A DNA stretch of 64,000 nt from Hippasteria phrygiana. Its lineage: Eukaryota > Echinodermata > Asteroidea > Valvatida > Goniasteridae. Below the pieces are notes generated by a model. It saw only the letters and a list, made by a program, of their open reading frames with translations. It searched no databases and was not told the DNA's origin. Positions 1 to 10,404 of this stretch are shown here, one piece after another; position 1 is the stretch's first letter, and each line of letters opens with the position of its first letter. The position numbers and the translations under genes are program-made. The stretch is from assembly GCA_037893225.1 (NCBI GenBank), contig JAZGUH010000333.1, forward strand, positions 1-64,000. The letters are read 5' to 3'.

Positions 1-408
1 TACATGTTACCGTCTATTTATTGCTCCATGCATGTCAAATTCCCTGGGGTATGGACTTGCTTTACTCATTCATAATTGCATGAAATATCAACCAAATACA
101 GTAATTTTGACATGTATGGATAGCTTAGATCTGGCGCTACATGTTGCAATCATCGGCGGCTGCTTAGATTTAAAACTTGTGGAGAAAATTCAAACCTCGC
201 AATGTTTATTTTCTTTCCGGCCAACATATGTGTACATATTACCGTCTATTTATTGCTCCATGCCTGTCAAATTCCCTGGGGTATGGACTTGCTTTACTCA
301 TTCATAATTGCATGAAATATCAACCAAATGCAGTAATTTTGACATGTATGTATAGCTTAGATCTGGCGCTACATGTTGCAATTATCGGCGGCTTCTTAGA
401 GTTAAAAC

Positions 409-636
409 TTGTGGAGAAAATTTAAACCTCGCAATGTTTATTTTCTTTCCGGCCAACATCTGTGTACATATTACCGTCTATTTATTGCTCCATGCATGTC
501 AAATTGCCTGGGGTATGGACTTGCTTTACTCATTCATAATTGCATGAAATATCAACCAAATGCAGTAATTTTGACATGTATAGCTTAGATCTGGCGCTAC
601 ATGTTGCAATCATCGGCGGCTTCCTAGAGTTAAAAC
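409..636 (+). repeat. 228-bp monomer with 4-bp deletion (copy 1)
   Basis: This monomer is 228 bp because one TGTA/GTAT unit is missing from the CATGTATGTATAGC stretch, leaving CATGTATAGC at about 576-585. It also carries AATTTAAACC near its start and AATTGCCTGGGG instead of AATTCCCTGGGG. The lost unit is one copy of a short GTAT tandem, consistent with replication slippage. Confidence 0.93.
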
Positions 637-868
637 TTGTGGAGAAAATTCAAACGTCGCAATGTTTATTTTCTTCCCGGCCACCATCCGTGTGCAGATT
701 ACCTTTTATTTATTGCTCCATGCCTGTCAAATTCCCTGGGGTATGGACTTGCTTTACTCATTCATAATTGCATGAAATATCAACCAAATGCAGTAATTTT
801 GACATGTATGTATAGCTTAGATCTGGCGCTACATGTTGCAATCATCGGCGGCTTCCCAGAGTTAAAAC
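637..868 (+). repeat. Representative class B monomer (divergent offsets 40-70)
   Basis: Class B monomers carry seven substitutions inside offsets 40-70 (CCCGGCCACCATCCGTG in place of the class A TCCGGCCAACATCTGTG, then GCAGATTACCTTTTA), usually with CGTCGC at offset 19. The rest of the monomer is ordinary. I count 55 such monomers. Starts include 637, 1561, 2721, 3413, 5733, 6657, 8977, 9673, 10365, 11757, 12453, 13613, 14541, 15933, 16629, 17325, 18021, 19181, 20573, 21501, 22197, 22889, 24049, 25441, 26137, 28225, 28921, 30081, 31241, 31937, 33097, 33793, 34489, 35649, 37041, 39361, 40289, 40985, 41913, 44465, 46321, 46785, 47713, 49569, 51425, 52353, 54209, 54905, 55833, 57689, 58617, 60473, 60937, 61865 and 63721. 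In the right-hand domain a sub-form carries CCCGGCTACC. Confidence 0.88.
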
Positions 869-1332
869 TTGTGGAGAAAATTCAAACCTCGCAATGTATA
901 TTTTCTTTCCGGCCAACATCTGTGTACATGTTACCGTCTATTTATTGCTCCATGCATGTCAAATTCCCTGGGGTATGGACTTGCTTTACTCATTCATAAT
1001 TGCATGAAATATCAACCAAATACAGTAATTTTGACATGTATGGATAGCTTAGATCTGGCGCTACATGTTGCAATCATCGGCGGCTGCTTAGATTTAAAAC
1101 TTGTGGAGAAAATTCAAACCTCGCAATGTTTATTTTCTTTCCGGCCAACATATGTGTACATATTACCGTCTATTTATTGCTCCATGCCTGTCAAATTCCC
1201 TGGGGTATGGACTTGCTTTACTCATTCATAATTGCATGAAATATCAACCAAATGCAGTAATTTTGACATGTATGTATAGCTTAGATCTGGCGCTACATGT
1301 TGCAATTATCGGCGGCTTCTTAGAGTTAAAAC

Positions 1333-1560
1333 TTGTGGAGAAAATTTAAACCTCGCAATGTTTATTTTCTTTCCGGCCAACATCTGTGTACATATTACCG
1401 TCTATTTATTGCTCCATGCATGTCAAATTGCCTGGGGTATGGACTTGCTTTACTCATTCATAATTGCATGAAATATCAACCAAATGCAGTAATTTTGACA
1501 TGTATAGCTTAGATCTGGCGCTACATGTTGCAATCATCGGCGGCTTCCTAGAGTTAAAAC
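1333..1560 (+). repeat. 228-bp monomer with 4-bp deletion (copy 2)
   Basis: This is the same deletion and linked variants (TTTAAACC, TTGCCTGGGG) as the copy 924 bp upstream. It was copied as part of the 924-bp tandem pair. Confidence 0.93.
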
Positions 1561-1681
1561 TTGTGGAGAAAATTCAAACGTCGCAATGTTTATTTTCTTC
1601 CCGGCCACCATCCGTGTGCAGATTACCTTTTATTTATTGCTCCATGCCTGTCAAATTCCCTGGGGTATGGACTTGCTTTAC

Positions 1682-4600
1682 TCATTCATAATTGCATGAA
1701 ATATCAACCAAATGCAGTAATTTTGACATGTATGTATAGCTTAGATCTGGCGCTACATGTTGCAATCATCGGCGGCTTCCCAGAGTTAAAACTTGTGGAG
1801 AAAATTCAAACCTCGCAATGTATATTTTCTTTCCGGCCAACATCTGTGTACATATTACCGTCTATTTATTGCTCCATGCATGTCAAATTCCCTGGGGTAT
1901 GGACTTGCTTTATTCATTCATAATTGCATGAAATATCAACCAAATACAGTAATGTTGACATGTATGGATAGCTTAGATCTGGCGCTACATGTTGCAATCA
2001 TCGGCGGCTTCCTAGAGTTAAAACTTGTGGAGAAAATTCAAACCTCGCAATGTTTATTTTCTTTCCGGCCAACATCTGTGTACATATTACCGTCTATTTA
2101 TTGCTCCATGCCTGTCAAATTCCCTGGGGTATGGACTTGCTTTACTCATTCATAATTGCATGAAATATCAACCAAATGCAGTAATTTTGACATGTATGTA
2201 TAGCTTAGATCTGGCGCTACATGTTGCAATCATCGGCGGCTTCCTAGAGTTAAAACTTGTGGAGAAAATTCAAACCTCGCAATGTTTATTTTCTTTCCGG
2301 CCAACATCTGTGTACATGTTACCGTCTATTTATTGCTCCATGCATGTCAAATTCCCTGGGGTATGGACTTGCTTTACTCATTCATAATTGCATGAAATAT
2401 CAACCAAATACAGTAATTTTGACATGTATGGATAGCTTAGATCTGGCGCTACATGTTGCAATTATCGGCGGCTTCTTAGAGTTAACACTTGTGGAGAAAA
2501 TTCAAACCTCGCAATGTTTATTTTCTTTCCGGCCAACATCTGTGTACATGTTACCGTCTATTTATTGCTCCATGCATGTCAAATTCCCTGGGGTATGGAC
2601 TTGCTTTACTCATTCATAATTGCATGAAATATCAACCAAATTCAGTAATTTTGACATGTATGGATAGCTTAGATCTGGCGCTACATGTTGCAATTATCGG
2701 CGGCTTCTTAGAGTTAACACTTGTGGAGAAAATTCAAACCTCGCAATGTTTATTTTCTTCCCGGCCACCATCCGTGTGCAGATTACCTTTTATTTATTGC
2801 TCCATGCCTGTCAAATTCCCTGGGGTATGGACTTGCTTTACTCATTCATAATTGCATGAAATATCAACCAAATACAGTAATTTTGACATGTATGGATAGC
2901 TTAGATCTGGCGCTACATGTTGCAATCATCGGCGGCTTCCTAGAGTTAAAATTTGTGGAGAAAATTCAAACCTCGCAATGTTTATTTTCTTTCCGCCCAA
3001 CATCTGTGTACATGTTACCGTCTATTTATTGCTCCATGCATGTCAAATTCCCTGGGGTATGGACTTGCTTTACTCATTCATAATTGCATGAAATATCAAC
3101 CAAATACAGTAATTTTGACATGTATGGATAGCTTAGATCTGGCGCTACATGTTGCAATTATCGGCGGCTTCTTAGAGTTAAAACTTGTGGAGAAAATTTA
3201 AACCTCGCAATGTTTATTTTCTTTCCGGCCAACATTTGTGTACATATTACCGTCTATTTATTGCTCCATGCATGTCAAATTGCCTGGGGTATGGACTTGC
3301 TTTACTCATTCATAATTGCATGAAATATCAACCAAATGCAGTAATTTTGACATGTATAGCTTAGATCTGGCGCTACATGTTGCAATCATCGGCGGCTTCC
3401 TAGAGTTAAAACTTGTGGAGAAAATTCAAACGTCGCAATGTTTATTTTCTTCCCGGCCACCATCCGTGTGCAGATTACCTTTTATTTATTGCTCCATGCC
3501 TGTCAAATTCCCTGGGGTATGGACTTGCTTTACTCATTCATAATTGCATGAAATATCAACCAAATGCAGTAATTTTGACATGTATGTATAGCTTAGATCT
3601 GGCGCTACATGTTGCAATCATCGGCGGCTTCCCAGAGTTAAAACTTGTGGAGAAAATTCAAACCTCGCAATGTATATTTTCTTTCCGGCCAACATCTGTG
3701 TACATATTACCGTCTATTTATTGCTCCATGCATGTCAAATTCCCTGGGGTATGGACTTGCTTTATTCATTCATAATTGCATGAAATATCAACCAAATACA
3801 GTAATGTTGACATGTATGGATAGCTTAGATCTGGCGCTACATGTTGCAATCATCGGCGGCTTCCTAGAGTTAAAACTTGTGGAGAAAATTCAAACCTCGC
3901 AATGTTTATTTTCTTTCCGGCCAACATTTGTGTACATATTACCGTCTATTTATTGCTCCATGCCTGTCAAATTCCCTGGGGTATGGACTTGCTTTACTCA
4001 TTCATAATTGCATGAAATATCAACCAAATGCAGTAATTTTGACATGTATGTATAGCTTAGATCTGGCGCTACATGTTGCAATCATCGGCGGCTTCCTAGA
4101 GTTCAAACTTGTGGAGAAAATTCAAACCTCGCAATGTTTATTTTCTTTCCGGCCAACATCTGTCTACATGTTACCGTCTATTTATTGCTCCATGCATGTC
4201 AAATTCCCTGGGGTATGGACTTGCTTTACTCATTCATAATTGCATGAAATATCAACCAAATACAGTAATTTTGACATGTATGGATAGCTTAGATCTGGCG
4301 CTACATGTTGCAATCATCGGCGGCTTCTTAGAGTTAAAACTTGTGGAGAAAATTCAAACCTCGCAATGTTTATTTTCTTTCCGGCCAACATCTGTGTACA
4401 TGTTACAGTCTATTTATTGCTCCATGCATGTCAAATTCCCTGGGGTATGGACTTGCTTTACTCATTCATAATTGCATGAAATATCAACCAAATGCAGTAA
4501 TTTTGACATGTATGTATAGCTTAGATCTGGCGCTACATGTTGCAATCATCGGCGGCTTCCTAGAGTTAAAACTTGTGGAGAAAATTCAAACCTCGCAATG

Positions 4601-6170
4601 TATATTTTCTTTCCGGCCAACATCTGTGTACATATTACCGTCTATTTATTGCTCCATGCATGTCAAATTCCCTGGGGTATGGACTTGCTTTATTCATTCA
4701 TAATTGCATGAAATATCAACCAAATGCAGTAATTTTGACATGTATGTATAGCTTAGATCTGGCGCTACATGTTGCAATCATCGGCGGCTTCCCAGAGTTA
4801 AAACTTGTGGAGAAAATTCAAACCTCGCAATGTATATTTTCTTTCCGGCCAACATCTGTGTACATATTACCGTCTATTTATTGCTCCATGCATGTCAAAT
4901 TCCCTGGGGTATGGACTTGCTTTATTCATTCATAATTGCATGAAATATCAACCAAATACAGTAATGTTGACATGTATGGATAGCTTAGATCTGGCGCTAC
5001 ATGTTGCAATCATCGGCGGCTTCCTAGAGTTAAAACTTGTGGAGAAAATTCAAACCTCGCAATGTTTATTTTCTTTCCGGCCAACATCTGTGTACATATT
5101 ACCGTCTATTTATTGCTCCATGCCTGTCAAATTCCCTGGGGTATGGACTTGCTTTACTCATTCATAATTGCATGAAATATCAACCAAATGCAGTAATTTT
5201 GACATGTATGTATAGCTTAGATCTGGCGCTACATGTTGCAATCATCGGCGGCTTCCTAGAGTTAAAACTTGTGGAGAAAATTCAAACCTCGCAATGTTTA
5301 TTTTCTTTCCGGCCAACATCTGTGTACATGTTACCGTCTATTTATTGCTCCATGCATGTCAAATTCCCTGGGGTATGGACTTGCTTTACTCATTCATAAT
5401 TGCATGAAATATCAACCAAATACAGTAATTTTGACATGTATGGATAGCTTAGATCTGGCGCTACATGTTGCAATTATCGGCGGCTTCTTAGAGTTAACAC
5501 TTGTGGAGAAAATTCAAACCTCGCAATGTTTATTTTCTTTCCGGCCAACATCTGTGTACATGTTACCGTCTATTTATTGCTCCATGCATGTCAAATTCCC
5601 TGGGGTATGGACTTGCTTTACTCATTCATAATTGCATGAAATATCAACCAAATTCAGTAATTTTGACATGTATGGATAGCTTAGATCTGGCGCTACATGT
5701 TGCAATTATCGGCGGCTTCTTAGAGTTAACACTTGTGGAGAAAATTCAAACCTCGCAATGTTTATTTTCTTCCCGGCCACCATCCGTGTGCAGATTACCT
5801 TTTATTTATTGCTCCATGCCTGTCAAATTCCCTGGGGTATGGACTTGCTTTACTCATTCATAATTGCATGAAATATCAACCAAATACAGTAATTTTGACA
5901 TGTATGGATAGCTTAGATCTGGCGCTACATGTTGCAATCATCGGCGGCTTCCTAGAGTTAAAATTTGTGGAGAAAATTCAAACCTCGCAATGTTTATTTT
6001 CTTTCCGCCCAACATCTGTGTACATGTTACCGTCTATTTATTGCTCCATGCATGTCAAATTCCCTGGGGTATGGACTTGCTTTACTCATTCATAATTGCA
6101 TGAAATATCAACCAAATACAGTAATTTTGACATGTATGGATAGCTTAGATCTGGCGCTACATGTTGCAAT
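1682..6170 (+). repeat. 1,477-bp block repeated at +3,012 bp (13-monomer period)
   Basis: Bases 1682-3158 appear identical to 4694-6170. The offset is 13 monomers minus the 4-bp deletion that lies between them. Boundaries are set by single substitutions (1681 C against 4693 T; 3159 T against C). The block contains the run of monomers at 2257, 2489, 2721 and 2953 with TTAACACTTG, AATTCAG and TTCCGCCCAAC markers. The same run reappears in the right-hand domain as monomers b-c-d-e. Confidence 0.85.
3185..3412 (+). repeat. 228-bp monomer with 4-bp deletion (copy 3)
   Basis: It has the same 4-bp deletion near 3351-3360, again with TTTAAACC and TTGCCTGGGG. It differs from copies 1 and 2 by AACATTTGTG instead of AACATCTGTG at 3236. 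Confidence 0.92.
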
Positions 6171-8036
6171 CATCGGCGGCTGCTTAGATTTAAAACTTGT
6201 GGAGAAAATTCAAACCTCGCAATGTTTATTTTCTTTCCGGCCAACATATGTGTACATATTACCGTCTATTTATTGCTCCATGCCTGTCAAATTCCCTGGG
6301 GTATGGACTTGCTTTACTCATTCATAATTGCATGAAATATCAACCAAATGCAGTAATTTTGACATGTATGTATAGCTTAGATCTGGCGCTACATGTTGCA
6401 ATTATCGGCGGCTTCTTAGAGTTAAAACTTGTGGAGAAAATTTAAACCTCGCAATGTTTATTTTCTTTCCGGCCAACATCTGTGTACATATTACCGTCTA
6501 TTTATTGCTCCATGCATGTCAAATTGCCTGGGGTATGGACTTGCTTTACTCATTCATAATTGCATGAAATATCAACCAAATGCAGTAATTTTGACATGTA
6601 TAGCTTAGATCTGGCGCTACATGTTGCAATCATCGGCGGCTTCCTAGAGTTAAAACTTGTGGAGAAAATTCAAACGTCGCAATGTTTATTTTCTTCCCGG
6701 CCACCATCCGTGTGCAGATTACCTTTTATTTATTGCTCCATGCCTGTCAAATTCCCTGGGGTATGGACTTGCTTTACTCATTCATAATTGCATGAAATAT
6801 CAACCAAATGCAGTAATTTTGACATGTATGTATAGCTTAGATCTGGCGCTACATGTTGCAATCATCGGCGGCTTCCCAGAGTTAAAACTTGTGGAGAAAA
6901 TTCAAACCTCGCAATGTATATTTTCTTTCCGGCCAACATCTGTGTACATATTACCGTCTATTTATTGCTCCATGCATGTCAAATTCCCTGGGGTATGGAC
7001 TTGCTTTATTCATTCATAATTGCATGAAATATCAACCAAATACAGTAATGTTGACATGTATGGATAGCTTAGATCTGGCGCTACATGTTGCAATCATCGG
7101 CGGCTTCCTAGAGTTAAAACTTGTGGAGAAAATTCAAACCTCGCAATGTTTATTTTCTTTCCGGCCAACATTTGTGTACATATTACCGTCTATTTATTGC
7201 TCCATGCCTGTCAAATTCCCTGGGGTATGGACTTGCTTTACTCATTCATAATTGCATGAAATATCAACCAAATGCAGTAATTTTGACATGTATGTATAGC
7301 TTAGATCTGGCGCTACATGTTGCAATCATCGGCGGCTTCCTAGAGTTCAAACTTGTGGAGAAAATTCAAACCTCGCAATGTTTATTTTCTTTCCGGCCAA
7401 CATCTGTCTACATGTTACCGTCTATTTATTGCTCCATGCATGTCAAATTCCCTGGGGTATGGACTTGCTTTACTCATTCATAATTGCATGAAATATCAAC
7501 CAAATACAGTAATTTTGACATGTATGGATAGCTTAGATCTGGCGCTACATGTTGCAATCATCGGCGGCTTCTTAGAGTTAAAACTTGTGGAGAAAATTCA
7601 AACCTCGCAATGTTTATTTTCTTTCCGGCCAACATCTGTGTACATGTTACAGTCTATTTATTGCTCCATGCATGTCAAATTCCCTGGGGTATGGACTTGC
7701 TTTACTCATTCATAATTGCATGAAATATCAACCAAATGCAGTAATTTTGACATGTATGTATAGCTTAGATCTGGCGCTACATGTTGCAATCATCGGCGGC
7801 TTCCTAGAGTTAAAACTTGTGGAGAAAATTCAAACCTCGCAATGTATATTTTCTTTCCGGCCAACATCTGTGTACATATTACCGTCTATTTATTGCTCCA
7901 TGCATGTCAAATTCCCTGGGGTATGGACTTGCTTTATTCATTCATAATTGCATGAAATATCAACCAAATGCAGTAATTTTGACATGTATGTATAGCTTAG
8001 ATCTGGCGCTACATGTTGCAATCATCGGCGGCTTCC
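3237..8036 (+). repeat. 1,556-bp block repeated at +3,244 bp (14-monomer period)
   Basis: Bases 3237-4792 appear identical to 6481-8036, bounded by differences at 3236/6480 and 4793/8037. It shares the deleted monomers at 3185 and 6429 and the TCTGTCTACATG variant (near 4160 and 7404). This copy interleaves with the +3,012-bp repeat, so two overlapping duplication steps of different length are recorded within 8 kb. Confidence 0.84.
6429..6656 (+). repeat. 228-bp monomer with 4-bp deletion (copy 4)
   Basis: It has the same deletion near 6595-6604 with the linked TTTAAACC and TTGCCTGGGG variants. Its first part matches copy 1 (AACATCTGTG) and its downstream context matches copy 3, so it sits at a join between two duplicated blocks. 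Confidence 0.92.
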
Positions 8037-10136
8037 TAGAGTTCAAACTTGTGGAGAAAATTCAAACCTCGCAATGTTTATTTTCTTTCCGGCCAACATT
8101 TGTGTACATATTACCGTCTATTTATTGCTCCATGCCTGTCAAATTCCCTGGGGTATGGACTTGCTTTACTCATTCATAATTGCATGAAATATCAACCAAA
8201 TGCAGTAATTTTGACATGTATGTATAGCTTAGATCTGGCGCTACATGTTGCAATCATCGGCGGCTTCCCAGAGTTAAAACTTGTGGAGAAAATTCAAACC
8301 TCGCAATGTATATTTTCTTTCCGGCCAACATCTGTGTACATATTACCGTCTATGTATTGCTCCATGCATGTCAAATTCCCTGGGGTATGGACTTGCTTTA
8401 TTCATTCATAATTGCATGAAATATCAACCAAATACAGTAATTTTGACATGTATGTATAGCTTAGATCTGGCGCTACATGTTGCAATCATCGGCGGCTTCC
8501 TAGAGTTCAAACTTGTGGAGAAAATTCAAACCTCGCAATGTTTATTTTCTTTCCGGCCAACATCTGTGTACATATTACCGTCTATTTATTGCTCCATGCC
8601 TGTCAAATTCCCTGGGGTATGGACTTGCTTTACTCATTCATAATTGCATGAAATATCAACCAAATGCAGTAATTTTGACATGTATGTATAGCTTAGATCT
8701 TTCGCTACATGTTGCAATTATCGGCGGCTTCTTAGAGTTAAAACTTGTGGAGAAAATTCAAACCTCGCAATGTTTATTTTCTTTCCGGCCAACATCTGTG
8801 TACATATTACCGTCTATTTATTGCCCCATGCCTGTCAAATTCCCTGGGGTATGGACTTGCTTTACTCATTCATAATTGCATGAAATATCAACCAAATGCA
8901 GTAATTTTGACATGTATGTATAGCTTAGATTTGGCGCTACATGTTGCAATCATCGGCGGCTTCCTAGAGTTAAAACTTGTGGAGAAAATTCAAACGTCGC
9001 AATGTTTATTTTCTTCCCGGCCACCATCCGTGTGCAGATTACCTTTTATTTATTGCTCCATGCCTGTCAAATTCCCTGGGGTATGGACTTGCTTTACTCA
9101 TTCATAATTGCATGAAATATCAACCAAATGCAGTAATTTTGACATGTATGTATAGCTTAGATCTGGCGCTACATGTTGCAATCATCGGCGGCTTCCCAGA
9201 GTTAAAACTTGTGGAGAAAATTCAAACCTCGCAATGTATATTTTCTTTCCGGCCAACATCTGTGTACATATTACCGTCTATTTATTGCTCCATGCATGTC
9301 AAATTCCCTGGGGTATGGACTTGCTTTACTCATTCATAATTGCATGAAATATCAACCAAATACAGTAATTTTGACATGTATGGATAGCTTAGATCTGGCG
9401 CTACATGTTGCAATCATCGGCGGCTTCTTAGAGTTAAAACTTGTGGAGAAAATTCAAACCTCGCAATGTTTATTTTCTTTCCGGCCAACATCTGTGTACA
9501 TGTTACAGTCTATTTATTGCTCCATGCATGTCAAATTCCCTGGGGTATGGACTTGCTTTACTCATTCATAATTGCATGAAATATCAACCAAATGCAGTAA
9601 TTTTGACATGTATGTATAGCTTAGATTTGGCGCTACATGTTGCAATCATCGGCGGCTTCCTAGAGTTAAAACTTGTGGAGAAAATTCAAACGTCGCAATG
9701 TTTATTTTCTTCCCGGCCACCATCCGTGTGCAGATTACCTTTTATTTATTGCTCCATGCCTGTCAAATTCCCTGGGGTATGGACTTGCTTTACTCATTCA
9801 TAATTGCATGAAATATCAACCAAATGCAGTAATTTTGACATGTATGTATAGCTTAGATCTGGCGCTACATGTTGCAATCATCGGCGGCTTCCTAGAGTTA
9901 AAACTTGTGGAGAAAATTCAAACCTCGCAATGTATATTTTCTTTCCGGCCAACATCTGTGTACATATTACCGTCTATTTATTGCTCCATGCATGTCAAAT
10001 TCCCTGGGGTATGGACTTGCTTTATTCATTCATAATTGCATGAAATATCAACCAAATACAGTAATTTTGACATGTATGTATAGCTTAGATCTGGCGCTAC
10101 ATGTTGCAATCATCGGCGGCTTCTTAGAGTTAAAAC

Positions 10137-10364
10137 TTGTGGAGAAAATTCAAACCTCGCAATGTTTATTTTCTTTCCGGCCAACATTTGTGTACATATT
10201 ACCGTCTATTTATTGCTCCATGCATGTCAAATTCCCTGGGGTATGGACTTGCTTTACTCATTCATAATTGCATGAAATATCAACCAAATGCAGTAATTTT
10301 GACATGTATAGCTTAGATCTGGCGCTACATGTTGCAATCATCGGCGGCTTCCTAGAGTTAAAAC
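10137..10364 (+). repeat. 228-bp monomer with 4-bp deletion, recombinant background (copy 5)
   Basis: The deletion is present at about 10302-10311. The 5' part of the monomer has ordinary TTCAAACC and TTCCCTGGGG, not the variants linked to the deletion in copies 1-4. Recombination or gene conversion must therefore have separated the deletion from its original background. Confidence 0.92.
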
Positions 10365-10404
10365 TTGTGGAGAAAATTCAAACGTCGCAATGTTTATTTT
10401 CTTC

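Larger units (their letters stand above)
1..1848 (+). repeat. Tandem pair of a 924-bp 4-monomer unit
   Basis: Bases 1-924 recur as 925-1848 with no difference that I found. The unit is three 232-bp monomers plus one 228-bp monomer. It includes a monomer with CATATG (225-230 and 1149-1154) and a GGCTGCTTAGATTT variant. The match breaks right after 1848, where TACATATT replaces TACATGTT. Because the window begins inside it, the left copy may continue upstream and more copies may exist. Confidence 0.9.

Noticed and set aside
167..172. p53-type or other symmetric regulatory site at the ACATGT palindromes
   Set aside because: The flanks (TGACATGTAT, GTACATGTTA, CTACATGTTG) do not fit the purine and pyrimidine arms of the half-site. 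With hundreds of copies a specific regulatory call is not supported.
32..307. ATG-initiated 91-codon frame in monomers with CATGCATG
   Set aside because: This is the same frame as above entered at an internal ATG at offset 88. The ATG is lost in the many CATGCCTG monomers, so there is no sign it is kept for translation.
664..700. CENP-B box
   Set aside because: The reverse complement of class B contains CCGGGA and one variant contains TTTCG, but neither fits the required TTCG(4)A(2)CGGG spacing. I found no match on either strand of classes A or B.
637..999. Overlapping open reading frames of 75-120 codons, one per monomer
   Set aside because: They start at TTG, shift frame at each 232-bp step, overlap each other, carry no domain or signal I recognise, and are broken freely by amplified stop variants. 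They follow from a repeat that happens to have a long open frame, so none is annotated as a gene.
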